NCBI GenBank assembly: GCA_964627445.1
Contig: CAZVJF010000005.1
Span: forward strand, 186,001-250,000
Direction: 5' to 3'
Length of the DNA: 64,000 bases
From: Luteibaculum sp964627445
GTDB lineage: Bacteria > Bacteroidota > Bacteroidia > Flavobacteriales_D > Luteibaculaceae
The notes below the pieces were generated by a model that was not told the origin of the DNA, ran no database searches, and saw only the letters and a list, made by a program, of their open reading frames with translations. Position 1 is the stretch's first letter. Each line of letters begins with the position of its first letter. The position numbers and the translations under genes are program-made. Below, in pieces: positions 34,338 through 44,450 of this stretch.

Positions 34338-35081
34338 TTAATGAAAGTTCATGTATCTTCTATCTTCCACCCAGTAGCCTTCATACTGGCGTACTTCTTC
34401 TGGAGGCATGTTTATCTTAAAGTCCGGATCCTTAAGCTTGGTCTTGACCGATTTTAAGACATACAGAGTTCCGCTATTGGCAGATGCTTCAGACTCCCCT
34501 TCTTCACGCACTTCGTTTTCAACCCAGGCAATTAATTTATGATTACTGGCCTGAAAAATATAGGTACACGCAGCGCCACTTGCAGTTATCTCTTCGTAAG
34601 CCAGCCAAGCATCGCTTTCTGTTGGTGTCTCTTGGAATGAGACCACCGTATCGGCCAGATCTTCCAAATCCAATAAAGAATCATACGCGTGTCGTGGCAA
34701 TTCACTGGTTTCCCACAGCAAGCGATCTATTCGGTCTATAGAATCTACAATCATGGTTGTTTCCAACTCATCGCAAATGACTTCTAAAACACCATCGCTA
34801 ATCATTTTCACCCAACCCAGGTCTACTTTGTATTTACCATTGGCATAATAGTGCGAGTAGCCCCCCTCGTAGCATTGTTCGGGGTTGGGCTTGTTTATAA
34901 AATCCCAATCCCATGTTTTGCAAATTCTCCGGTATTCTATCGCCACCTCTTCGGCTCCAAATACGGCATCTAGCTCTCCTGCATATTTGCTCATGGCTGC
35001 ACTATCTATCTGTGCTTGCACCACAACAAAAGCAAAAATCATTGCTACCGTCAGGCAAACCTTATTCTTGTTAAAACCCAT
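34338..35081 (-). CDS. Hypothetical secreted protein of the RHS operon
   Basis: 247 residues with a signal peptide (VCLTVAMIFAFVVVQAQ). The mature protein has a GGYSHYYANGKYKVDLGW segment, several acidic helices and ends EEVRQYEGYWVEDRRYMNFH. I recognise no domain. ATG 35081 overlaps the TGA of the 2187-aa gene by one base (a GTG one codon upstream is the alternative), and the RHS giant begins 10 bp after its stop, so translation is coupled to both. It may be an accessory or chaperone for the RHS giants, which is inference from position. Confidence 0.78.
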   Translation of the reverse strand: MGFNKNKVCLTVAMIFAFVVVQAQIDSAAMSKYAGELDAVFGAEEVAIEYRRICKTWDWDFINKPNPEQCYEGGYSHYYANGKYKVDLGWVKMISDGVLEVICDELETTMIVDSIDRIDRLLWETSELPRHAYDSLLDLEDLADTVVSFQETPTESDAWLAYEEITASGAACTYIFQASNHKLIAWVENEVREEGESEASANSGTLYVLKSVKTKLKDPDFKINMPPEEVRQYEGYWVEDRRYMNFH

Positions 35082-38000
35082 CACTCTATCTCTTTTTGGA
35101 AGCCATAAAAGTTTTTCCCAGTTACTTTTAAACCTTGGTTTTGCCCTTCTACCTCCGTTAACGTTATTGTAGGCACACCTAAGTCATCGTATACTATTTT
35201 AGTCGTAAAATGATCTGGCATTACCGTACCTATTGGACGGCTTAAACGATGATCATAAATGGTTGCAGAGACCGCTGCTGCTGTGGGTTTAGCTAAATAA
35301 TCATCCACGTAAACCGCCTCATTAGATAGATTATGTAAGTATAAAACAACGCGGTTATTGTTGTTGAGATACTCTGCAGAAACTTTTAGATTAAAATTGG
35401 CTTTGAATAGAGACCATTTTCCAGCTTTCACCTTGGTTGGTTCGTACTGCACCTCTTCTAAAATAACCTCTTCTGAAAAATCTTTTTCTGAAAGTGCATC
35501 ATGCGAAATTATTGAGGCTACTGCCTTGATATCGCTCGCATCATCGGTTTTAAGCCAAACCCAAATACTTTGCTTCCCTCTATATTCGCTGTTGGTTGCC
35601 AAGCTTTCTGCCGGTATAGCAAATCCACAACCCCTAGAATTTGCGGGTAAAAGAAAGGCACCCTTTCCGGTATGTACATCTGGTGTGCATGGTTGATTCA
35701 AATCAAATTGCACCTGCTTCTCACCTGCAACGCAGTCTTCATACTCTCCTTTTAAGGTTTGGTTTTGATACAACATGACGTCTACAATAGTGGGCTGATA
35801 TACTTCGAGAAGATCCACGTCAAAATCTACCATAAAAAGTGCCTCAACCGTTTGGTTTGCCCTTGTTGCCGATAAATAAAAATCAAACGGTTTCCCGTCA
35901 TCAGCTACCATTAATAATTGGTTGGAAGGCGTAAGCACCACATTTACAACTTTATTGTAATCATTTAAACGAACTCGGAGTTTACACACCACCACCTCCT
36001 CAGCCAATGTTTGTTGTGGTGAAAATGATAATACATGTGCGTTATATGTACCTAAGAAGCCTCCGAAATTCGATAGACCCAAGGTGAATAATTCATCAGT
36101 GCTGTTATCACTACATCGTTGCAGCATTTGAGCATCTATTAGTCCAAACTCCGAACCCTCTGGATTTGACCGGTAGGGAGGCAACTCCGAAAGATCTGCG
36201 AATTCGCCCGAATTAAACACAGTAAGATCATAAGGCGCTTGCGAAGCTGCAAATGCAGCCGCACCCGTACTTGGGTAAAACCGCGTACTGCTAATATTGT
36301 CTTGTCTATCTTTTGATTCCACAACCGCACCTTTATGGTTGTATTTACGCACCTCAGAAATCAATTTCCAATCTTTGTGTAGATTGTCTAGATCGGATTT
36401 ATTCTCAAAATCTTCGATAAAACCATCTGCAGTAACAGCTCCTAGCAGTTGATAACTCTTGTAGGGTCTGCTAATTGAGGATGGATACCGAAAATTACCT
36501 TTGTTTATGCGACTCTGGTCGAACTCACTCTGATAATCAAGGGGCTCTAGGGTCATAATATAGCTGCTTCCGATCCCCCTATTGCGAAGGTGGAGATCGT
36601 TGATAACTTCCCAGGAGTTTCCACCATTAAATCGCCATTTCCCATAATCTACAAATTGGGCGGAAAGAACGTTTTGGTCCGATATACTGTGTTTATACCG
36701 CACTGAGAAATCTTTCGCAGTGAGTTGATTTTCTCTGCCTGTTCGCAAAGCTAAAACCCCCATTTCCGGATTATTCCAATAAGCCGGTCTAGATCTACTA
36801 TGGTAGGTGATATCCCCTATGCTTGAAGTAGTCTCCAAGGGATTTAGCGTGTACTTATCGTATTTTTTGTGTTCTGTAATTCTTTGTATACCATCTTGCA
36901 TGGTAACTATCTTGTCTACAACCGGTGGTACGTACAAGTAATCCGTGTAGGTTAGAACAAAATCAGTAGAAGTGATTAACTTTGAATTCTTTCTTTTTAC
37001 ATCGCCACTCGAAATTTTTCGCTTTGCCATCTCGCCCCATAGTTGTTCCAAGGCTCCAGGACGGAGATTTGCTGCAATCTCAAAATCATTATTCTGAGAA
37101 ACCACCGCTACTAGCTCAGAAGGATTATTATAATGTGTTTCTGTTCTTGACACAATATTGCCGTGGGTATCATATACTGTATTTGACAATTCTTTCCCTA
37201 AAAAGTCGGATAGATCAATATACCGGTGCAACTTGGTTGTAGTTGCTTTTCCATTGGCATAATCCATCCCAATGCGTTTGCGTTTTCGTCTTCTTTTACG
37301 TTTACTTTTCTTACGCAAACTGAATTGGCGTTTAACGTAGCCCGTTACTTTCTTGTAATACAATTTAGTGAGAACGCGATGCGGCATCGCATTTTGCTGG
37401 TGTGTCCTAAAATTATCCGTAAAGCGATAACCTGGCTTATCTGGTGTGAGATACTCCGCTACCATTTTTCCACCAGGGCGGTATACCTTCGAATCCAAAT
37501 TATCTTCAGAAGCAGATGGAATCCAACGTTGTTCAGTCACCTTACCATATATTATTCTAGGAGCCGTAAAAAATCCTTTTCCCTTGACATCAGCCAGACT
37601 AAATGCTAAATTTTTACCAAATCCCGGCTCATTTGTTGCTACTCCAGTACTAAAACCAGAGCCATTTTCATGGGTGTCATAAAAGTAGTTGGTAACAATA
37701 TTATCATCTTGAACATTATTGCCGGTTGCCATTTGAAAGTTACTGGATATAGTAATTGCACTCACTCTACTCCCCGTATACTTTCCTAAAAAGCAAGGGG
37801 TGCGTAGAAAACTTAAGCCATTATAAATATTACTATTAGTACAGCGAGCCTCTCCTGTTAGTGTACCATATTGAGACTGAAGTTTATCCTCAGCGCCTGG
37901 ATCTCCGTTGACCAATCTCTTCAGTTGGTTTTTCATGATCCTTAGCGCCTCACGTTTACCCACAGACTTTGGAGGAAGAGAAACTTCCACCTTGGGTTGG

Positions 38001-41000
38001 TTAAAACCTGATTTTGCTGCTGCATACTCTTCGGAAACAGTATAGATGAAGTTTTCAAAAAGTCGATATACTGGAGTTCTAACGTCATCGCTTCCGGAGC
38101 TCACTAGAGTAATTTCTTGAGTCTTAGCAATAGGATCAATATCTCCAAAACTCTGAATCTTGAGGGTATCATCCCCAAATACAGCCAAACCTAAGCTTCT
38201 ACCCACACTTGAAGCGGATACATTTTCTATCTCCGTTTTTTGAATTGAATTCCGATAAAAAGCCACTTCCGCATACACACCCTTATGGTAAGACGGTTTT
38301 TCGACATCTACCGCTATAATATTGCGATAGACATTTTCAAGAGTAGGTTCTGGCAATAGACCTAAATCTGTTGGCTCTAATAGGCCGTTCAATTCCTCGT
38401 AGTAACTATGAATATCAGATATATCCACTTCCAAGGTTAATGAATTACCAGAAGCACTAATACCTTTTACTGACCGCATCACATTTGATGCTACACCTTG
38501 AACTGATATATACGATCCTGCCTCATAATCAAAACGTTTAGTTCCTCCATCTGGTGTCAACACCTTTTGCAACTGATATATATTGGCACTACGATCAGCT
38601 AACTCCTTACTCACCTGAGTGTAGTTATTATAGAAATTTCTTGACGTGTTCACCTCACCACTGGTACCTGCATATAAGTTCACGTTGCCCCAATGGTCTA
38701 GCTTTTCATTTAGAACTTCCCTTTCATCTGGTGTAAAATTAAAACCATCATGTTCGTTATCCTCGTAAAACAATTCGGTAGATGGATAGTCATGTTTCTC
38801 CCCTTGCTCATTATAGCTGTAGGGAACTACCTCTCGTAAGGTTAAATGTCCAGTACCTACATTTGGATTGTACTCCTTGTTGTAGAAATAAGAGACGGAC
38901 TCAGTCAATTCACCGCTAATTGGAACATTGTTGCCATAATTACGATTACTCAAAACACCCGTCCAACACGAATAATCGTAACGAAACTTAGTACCACTGA
39001 TAGGCACCCGATCTCTACTAGACAATTTATCAAATCTTCTAAATACCTTCCCAAAGAAACTGGGATCCTTTTTGTGATATAAAGTAATATCGGTAACACA
39101 GAATAGATTCTGGGTATTATCTAAGTAATTGGAAATATCATTGGAATTTGTTCCAGTTTTATAATTCTCAGCTCCGAAGGAATTCCAGGCAACTCCATTT
39201 ACCATCTTGTTTTTTGCCCCATAACCATCTTCTCTTGGAGCATATGTGTAAACGGACTCGTAATCCGGGGACTCCACAGATGCTAAATAATACACCTCCT
39301 TACTACCGCCACTGGCAGAATAATAGTCATCTTCCATATCATGAACTGCTCCTACGGCATGTCCCATGCCTATAAGAGGGGTCCTCCAATTATACTGGCT
39401 TTGACCTAACATGTAATTAAATCGCACCCAGTTACCTAAATCGCCATCACTTGGACCTAGCACGTTATCTTTATCAATATAATCGGGTTGCACAATAGCG
39501 GTTAGTAACCACGCACTGGGATAATAAAAGGAATTAAACTCTCTTTTTGCACCGCGTTTGTAATCTGACGTTGTCCAATATGCATTGTCTTTAATAACCG
39601 GAGGAGTAAAACCGTCTCCTTTTACGCCCACGAATTGCTCATCATACGAAAAAACCGGAAGCGTAAAATAGTATTTCGTACCGTTGGTGGCCGTAACTTC
39701 AAAACCAGCAATTAAATCATTAAAATAGCATTCCTCCGGTGTTTCTACTTCGTTTTCCACCATTTCTTGAGACAACAATCCCTGGAGATGTTCTCGGGTA
39801 GTTTTTGTCGATAATACACCCTCTCCTTCAGCAGATGCATAATTGGCGATGGAGAGATCATATCTATTTTGTTCTACTTGATAGAATGAATAAATAGAGC
39901 CGTTCAAACTGCTGGCACTCACGTTATCAAATTCCGATAAATACTCGCCTACCGTAATTTCCCTTATGTTGGTCGATCGCTGCTGCGCGCCTTGGTTCAA
40001 CTCCTGCTCCCATGCTTCCACTGCCCGTTTGTTTCCGATATCCGGATAACCTATTTCTGGTGATTCTCCCCAATAAAATCGGTTTGCTTCCGTATTCCCA
40101 GGTATTCTGTTAAATACCATTTGAAGGGGCTTGTCATGTTCCGAAACCGAAGGCAACAGTCGGTAATCGCCAGAATAATCTCCCCGCATTCTAAAATACG
40201 GATTGGAGGAAAAATCATCGTAATCTTCCGTAAATGAAACCTGTTCATTTTGCCTAAAATAAACCTCATCTAATTCTTCCCCGCCCTTAGCTTTATTTAT
40301 AACAGCGTTGCGACCAACCAACCCATTTAAAATATCTTGATTCTTTTGCACTTGAATGTTACCCGTGCCCAACCAGGGATACTGCCCTTCATTGCTGTAC
40401 TTTACTTTATGCTTAAAAAGCCCGCCACGTTCTCTGAACCTAGATTTCTGTGTAATAGCATTTCTTGAAAAAATGCCCGCTTCAGGTTGTACAATCTCAA
40501 ATGACCCAGAAATACCTTTAGCTTTTAAATTAAACTGGTCCTTTTGCATGTAACTCACCGACTCCGATATTAGCTGCTCACCCTCAATCGTAAAGTCTGG
40601 GATTAGATTGGCATCTCTTCGATTTAAATTATTAAGATAATAGCTCCCCAACAACTGTTTTTTAAAAATACCACGTCCAAAAGTTGCATCTTTTGCTATT
40701 CGAATCCAATCTACGGATGCCGAAATATCTATTTTATCTAGGCTAATCCCAATGGACAATTTACGTACAAACCCTTCCGAGTCAGCATCCGGATAGAAAC
40801 TATTTAAACTCGGTAAATACAATCCGGTTCCGGGAGTACTACTACTTAAACTGAACTCATTGTTGCCCAACAAATTCCCAGTATTGTACAAACGCAACGC
40901 CCCTCCCCCTAGTGAAGGTGCTACTGTTCCACTTAGATATTCCCCTATCTCAGCTTTACTTTTTCCATCTACCATTTTAGAGACAGAAAGCCCGCCTCCA

Positions 41001-41644
41001 ATTTGCATATGATCCCCCAATGGCAGTGAGCCAGAAATACCAAAATTGTAAGTAGCCCCGTCCGCTCTAGAATCAAGAGTTAATCCAGCTCTCAGCTGAA
41101 CCGGAACCCCTATCAAAGAAGCTCCTGCGCTGGCACCGAAAATTCGATAGTACCCCGTATAATTGTTAAAGCCTCCCCCGTAAGTGGAGCCCGCAGATAA
41201 AACAATATTTGCTTTGGGTATAGGTACCGATAAATTAGTATTAACAATATTTCCTAACTCCCTTAAACTTTGATTCTCGAAAAAGGTATACCGTGCAGCT
41301 TTATTCACATCGTCTGGCACTCCATTAACCGTACGTGTAATAGCTCCCGAGAAGCTGGAGAAACCCAAACCAAACGCACCTGCGTCTTGCATGGGGTTTT
41401 GACCCGATGTATAGGTTATAGACAGCGGATACTCTGGGATGGATGTAACGGGGATAGAATAGCTTAAAGCTCCGCTTGCTTTTGAAACCGAGTGCCCTTG
41501 ACCTTGGCTGTAGCCCGCATAATCAAATATACCTACAGTTGGAACATGAGCCTGAACCGTGCTGGGAGCAACTATTTCGAAAACAAAAATAACTAAAAGG
41601 TGAATTGCAATCAACCTTTTAAATTTAAATATCTTTCTATACAT
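35081..41644 (-). CDS. Large secreted RHS/Tc-shell-like protein
   Basis: 2187 residues. A signal-anchor-like N-terminus (LIAIHLLVIFVFEIVAPSTV) is followed by a region like the opening strands of RHS or SpvB/TcB shells (SKASGALSYSIPVTSIPEYP, GAFGLGFSSFSGAITRTVNG). Later come segments of the YD type (VLTPDGGTKRFDYEAGSY), a very basic patch (KKSKRKRRRKRKR, near residue 1460) and a C-terminal beta domain (DDYLAKPTAAAVSATIYDHR). It lacks the RHS core hallmark and any toxin tip. It lies 17 bp downstream of the 722-aa gene and overlaps the 247-aa gene. It could form one part of a composite shell with the 3496-aa protein. No T9SS domain is visible. Confidence 0.75.
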   Translation of the reverse strand: MYRKIFKFKRLIAIHLLVIFVFEIVAPSTVQAHVPTVGIFDYAGYSQGQGHSVSKASGALSYSIPVTSIPEYPLSITYTSGQNPMQDAGAFGLGFSSFSGAITRTVNGVPDDVNKAARYTFFENQSLRELGNIVNTNLSVPIPKANIVLSAGSTYGGGFNNYTGYYRIFGASAGASLIGVPVQLRAGLTLDSRADGATYNFGISGSLPLGDHMQIGGGLSVSKMVDGKSKAEIGEYLSGTVAPSLGGGALRLYNTGNLLGNNEFSLSSSTPGTGLYLPSLNSFYPDADSEGFVRKLSIGISLDKIDISASVDWIRIAKDATFGRGIFKKQLLGSYYLNNLNRRDANLIPDFTIEGEQLISESVSYMQKDQFNLKAKGISGSFEIVQPEAGIFSRNAITQKSRFRERGGLFKHKVKYSNEGQYPWLGTGNIQVQKNQDILNGLVGRNAVINKAKGGEELDEVYFRQNEQVSFTEDYDDFSSNPYFRMRGDYSGDYRLLPSVSEHDKPLQMVFNRIPGNTEANRFYWGESPEIGYPDIGNKRAVEAWEQELNQGAQQRSTNIREITVGEYLSEFDNVSASSLNGSIYSFYQVEQNRYDLSIANYASAEGEGVLSTKTTREHLQGLLSQEMVENEVETPEECYFNDLIAGFEVTATNGTKYYFTLPVFSYDEQFVGVKGDGFTPPVIKDNAYWTTSDYKRGAKREFNSFYYPSAWLLTAIVQPDYIDKDNVLGPSDGDLGNWVRFNYMLGQSQYNWRTPLIGMGHAVGAVHDMEDDYYSASGGSKEVYYLASVESPDYESVYTYAPREDGYGAKNKMVNGVAWNSFGAENYKTGTNSNDISNYLDNTQNLFCVTDITLYHKKDPSFFGKVFRRFDKLSSRDRVPISGTKFRYDYSCWTGVLSNRNYGNNVPISGELTESVSYFYNKEYNPNVGTGHLTLREVVPYSYNEQGEKHDYPSTELFYEDNEHDGFNFTPDEREVLNEKLDHWGNVNLYAGTSGEVNTSRNFYNNYTQVSKELADRSANIYQLQKVLTPDGGTKRFDYEAGSYISVQGVASNVMRSVKGISASGNSLTLEVDISDIHSYYEELNGLLEPTDLGLLPEPTLENVYRNIIAVDVEKPSYHKGVYAEVAFYRNSIQKTEIENVSASSVGRSLGLAVFGDDTLKIQSFGDIDPIAKTQEITLVSSGSDDVRTPVYRLFENFIYTVSEEYAAAKSGFNQPKVEVSLPPKSVGKREALRIMKNQLKRLVNGDPGAEDKLQSQYGTLTGEARCTNSNIYNGLSFLRTPCFLGKYTGSRVSAITISSNFQMATGNNVQDDNIVTNYFYDTHENGSGFSTGVATNEPGFGKNLAFSLADVKGKGFFTAPRIIYGKVTEQRWIPSASEDNLDSKVYRPGGKMVAEYLTPDKPGYRFTDNFRTHQQNAMPHRVLTKLYYKKVTGYVKRQFSLRKKSKRKRRRKRKRIGMDYANGKATTTKLHRYIDLSDFLGKELSNTVYDTHGNIVSRTETHYNNPSELVAVVSQNNDFEIAANLRPGALEQLWGEMAKRKISSGDVKRKNSKLITSTDFVLTYTDYLYVPPVVDKIVTMQDGIQRITEHKKYDKYTLNPLETTSSIGDITYHSRSRPAYWNNPEMGVLALRTGRENQLTAKDFSVRYKHSISDQNVLSAQFVDYGKWRFNGGNSWEVINDLHLRNRGIGSSYIMTLEPLDYQSEFDQSRINKGNFRYPSSISRPYKSYQLLGAVTADGFIEDFENKSDLDNLHKDWKLISEVRKYNHKGAVVESKDRQDNISSTRFYPSTGAAAFAASQAPYDLTVFNSGEFADLSELPPYRSNPEGSEFGLIDAQMLQRCSDNSTDELFTLGLSNFGGFLGTYNAHVLSFSPQQTLAEEVVVCKLRVRLNDYNKVVNVVLTPSNQLLMVADDGKPFDFYLSATRANQTVEALFMVDFDVDLLEVYQPTIVDVMLYQNQTLKGEYEDCVAGEKQVQFDLNQPCTPDVHTGKGAFLLPANSRGCGFAIPAESLATNSEYRGKQSIWVWLKTDDASDIKAVASIISHDALSEKDFSEEVILEEVQYEPTKVKAGKWSLFKANFNLKVSAEYLNNNNRVVLYLHNLSNEAVYVDDYLAKPTAAAVSATIYDHRLSRPIGTVMPDHFTTKIVYDDLGVPTITLTEVEGQNQGLKVTGKNFYGFQKEIE

Positions 41645-41661
41645 TGTATTGGTGAATAATA

Positions 41662-43830
41662 TTAATTACAACAGCCTACACTTTTGACAATCTCAACGGT
41701 TTTCGAAGTGCTTTTTTCGCCACACGCAGTAGATCTTACATGAATACTGATAGTATAGGTGCCTGGCGCTGGAAAATCAAAGTCTATCTCTCTACCACTA
41801 AACAAGGGAAAAGCAAAACCTTGATCATCCTCAATATTCCAAGAAAATGTACAATCTATACAGTCGTGAAAGGCATCGCAAGAAATTTTATAATCCAAAC
41901 CAGTGCCGCTGGCATCCAGAAAATCTAAGATTATGCGAGGAGAATCATTAAAATCATTGTAAGAAACTGGAATTGTATGTATTTTTTCACACCCCACATC
42001 ACTAACCATTTTCAAATCAAAACTAGACTCACTCCACGGTAAGTTGAAAAATGTCACGGCATCACCTGTAACTTCCCCTTTCTTTGGATCAACAAAATAG
42101 GCTCCACCAGGTAATTCATAATTACCACTAGGCAGCCTTTCAGGCTTAATATTTCCGTTAGAACAAACAACAAACTCCGGAACATCCCCGTAGAATCCTG
42201 GTACTTTAGAAATATTGAATCTGCTTGAAACCGTAGTTTCACCATCAATACAATTATTTGATGCACATTCCGCAACAACTTCATATACTCCATAATCCTC
42301 AACATCCCCAAGTTCAATTGAAAAATATGCTGAACTACAATCCTCACATAGCAGGGTACTTTCATTGTAAGTTACATTAACCAGACTAATATTAGAATTC
42401 AAATTGGTACTAACATAGAAAATCTCCGAATTCGAAACTTCATCTTCGTAACAATAAGTATTCTCGAAACTATCAACGATTTCTAGTAGCCGTTTTGGTC
42501 GAACCCTAACGTTCCAGTCAAAAATTACAGGTTGAGCTGATTCAGCACAATCATTGACGGTTCCAGCTATACACCTGAATGCCACGTCCCACCTTTCAAA
42601 ATTCCGTAGTGCTGATTTATTTAAGAATAACTTGTACCTATTGGCCGCAACAGACTGAAGTACAACATTATTATTCGCAGGCTCCATGTCAAATAGTACA
42701 TTACCATTAAATTTTAATATTACAAAATCATCCCTTTGCAAATCTACCAACACATCACTTGATATATCATCATCGCGATTTGTACGATTTTCAGGCTCAA
42801 ATGCTCGGTACGTTCCTGAACGTTTACCGTTTACTATGTTCGCTAAGAACACATCTTCATCAGTGATGACACTAGCCGTTACATTATTAAGATCCTTTGA
42901 AAACGCACATCCATTAAACCAGACATGCATAACCAAAGGGATAAAACAATCATCCTTTAGCGCTCTAAGGCGAATTCGATATCTCCCGTTTTTAGGGTTA
43001 AAACAATCCTGCGAAGTATTAAAGCAGGGAAATGCACTAATATCTTGTGAGTTATTAAACTGAGGAAACTTTTTCCTATTCTCCCAACTATATATATCAC
43101 CAATCCCTCTGAAAGACCACCGCCCTTGACTAAACTCATTTTGGCCGTTAGATGACAAAAGCAACTCCCCTCCTTCGCTTGATATAAAAATTCTAGGATG
43201 AAAATTGATGGATGTATTCAAATCGTACAGCAACCTTCCATCATTAAGCATTTGAGTGACTACCGGCCCGTTCATTGTCTGCCACTCTTCCGAGCTACTA
43301 AACGGCTGTATCTCCAGTTCACTCGAATTACTTTCTTTACTATACTTAACTCCGAAACTGAAGTCACTATTTAATTCATCAACAACTTCAACAACGAACG
43401 CAATTTCTTCGGAAAAAAACCTAGGATTCGCGACTGGAAAATCCCCCTCTACTGCTAAAAGATTTAATTTAACAGCAAGATCCATCCTGTTCCCAGCAGG
43501 CTTATAAGCATCAGATGAACTCGAATAAGGAAAAGTGGCATCAACAAACAACTCTCCCAAATTATCCTTAATAACAATCCCTTCGTCCTTCAACTCAAAC
43601 TCACCTTCCCACTGTAACAACCCCAAATTTCCACCCGGGGAAAGAATCGCATCCTGAAAATAATCATCCTTCATTTGCAATACTTCATGACGGCTAGGAA
43701 GCTGCCCATTACAACCAGTACACCCTTGCCCATACAACGTATGCATATCCCCGAGAATCCAAAGCACAGCGAATGCAAACCCCAAAAGGTAGCCCAACTC
43801 TTCCTTTTTTCTAAGCCCTACTTGAACCAT
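41662..43830 (-). CDS. Hypothetical secreted protein with PKD-like C-terminus
   Basis: 722 residues. A signal peptide-like segment (LLGFAFAVLWILGDMHTLYG) precedes a Cys-containing N-terminus (CTGCNGQ). The middle is beta-rich without a family I recognise. The C-terminus (CTFSWNIEDDQGFAF, FPAPGTYTISIHVRST) has the shape of a PKD-like Ig fold and ends in CCN. It is the first gene of the RHS operon, reading away from the T2SS-like operon across a 204-bp divergent gap. It is markedly AT-rich. It has no type A sorting signature. A role in adhesion or as a partner of the giant proteins is possible only by context. Confidence 0.78.
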   Translation of the reverse strand: MVQVGLRKKEELGYLLGFAFAVLWILGDMHTLYGQGCTGCNGQLPSRHEVLQMKDDYFQDAILSPGGNLGLLQWEGEFELKDEGIVIKDNLGELFVDATFPYSSSSDAYKPAGNRMDLAVKLNLLAVEGDFPVANPRFFSEEIAFVVEVVDELNSDFSFGVKYSKESNSSELEIQPFSSSEEWQTMNGPVVTQMLNDGRLLYDLNTSINFHPRIFISSEGGELLLSSNGQNEFSQGRWSFRGIGDIYSWENRKKFPQFNNSQDISAFPCFNTSQDCFNPKNGRYRIRLRALKDDCFIPLVMHVWFNGCAFSKDLNNVTASVITDEDVFLANIVNGKRSGTYRAFEPENRTNRDDDISSDVLVDLQRDDFVILKFNGNVLFDMEPANNNVVLQSVAANRYKLFLNKSALRNFERWDVAFRCIAGTVNDCAESAQPVIFDWNVRVRPKRLLEIVDSFENTYCYEDEVSNSEIFYVSTNLNSNISLVNVTYNESTLLCEDCSSAYFSIELGDVEDYGVYEVVAECASNNCIDGETTVSSRFNISKVPGFYGDVPEFVVCSNGNIKPERLPSGNYELPGGAYFVDPKKGEVTGDAVTFFNLPWSESSFDLKMVSDVGCEKIHTIPVSYNDFNDSPRIILDFLDASGTGLDYKISCDAFHDCIDCTFSWNIEDDQGFAFPLFSGREIDFDFPAPGTYTISIHVRSTACGEKSTSKTVEIVKSVGCCN

Positions 43831-43987
43831 ATTTCACCAGAGATTTTTTTGCGAAGAAAGAAAATTAATTTTTGTTAAGCAAAATACTGTACAGATATTT
43901 GTTTAGTATTTTCAAGAGTCCCTATCCAGAACAACCAAATCTAACCTACATGAATACCCTTGTTAAGTTTCTGTTATATTTCCTTTT

Positions 43988-44031
43988 TTGTGCGCATCTT
44001 AAAATATCTTAATTTCGCGTAAAATTTTACG
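43988..44031 (+). promoter_or_regulatory. Promoter and palindrome upstream of the T2SS-like operon
   Basis: TTG (43988-43990), a 19-nt spacer and TAATTTCG (44010-44017) match the Bacteroidetes promoter with one mismatch. Directly after it is a perfect 14-bp palindrome CGTAAAATTTTACG (44018-44031), 3 bp before the ATG at 44035. The palindrome would cover the start of transcription and may be an operator. It could also act as a small hairpin at the 5' end of the mRNA. Confidence 0.5.
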
Positions 44032-44034
44032 ACC

Positions 44035-44439
44035 ATGGTTTACGAAAAGAAGCTAAAGTCCTTCTCTCTTACCGAGTTGCTGGTGGTTCTAGTTATTATT
44101 GGAATTTTGGTACTACTGGCCTTACCCGACCAATCTTCAGTAATCTCCAAGGCCAAAGCTACCGAAGCGAAACTGCAACTGGAGCACCTCCATGCCTTAC
44201 AGCAAGCTCATTTTTATGAGTACTCGAGCTATACTACAGATCTTGATAAAGTAGGTTTTAACCAACAGCCTTTAGTAACGAATGGCGGATCTGCCAATTA
44301 CCAAATAGAAGTTATTAGCGCCCAATCGGGCAGCTATTTGGCTCAGGCAACTGCGGTAATAGATTTTGATCAGGACGGGGTATTCAATCAGTGGCAGATC
44401 GACCAGAACAAAAACTTAGTGGAAGTCACTAAAGACTAA
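44035..44439 (+). CDS. Major pseudopilin, GspG/type IV pilin-like
   Basis: 134 residues. The N-terminus KLKSFSLTELLVVLVIIG is a class III signal: a basic leader, then Phe(+1), Glu(+5) and a hydrophobic helix. The residue before the cut is Ser, not the usual Gly. The soluble part is short, has no Cys pair, and ends with an acidic loop (DFDQDGVFNQWQIDQNKN), recalling the calcium-binding loop of GspG. Pseudopilins form the periplasmic filament of type II secretion. It is the first gene of the operon and likely the most abundant filament subunit. Confidence 0.88.
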   Translation: MVYEKKLKSFSLTELLVVLVIIGILVLLALPDQSSVISKAKATEAKLQLEHLHALQQAHFYEYSSYTTDLDKVGFNQQPLVTNGGSANYQIEVISAQSGSYLAQATAVIDFDQDGVFNQWQIDQNKNLVEVTKD

Positions 44440-44450
44440 AGACGGCCATT

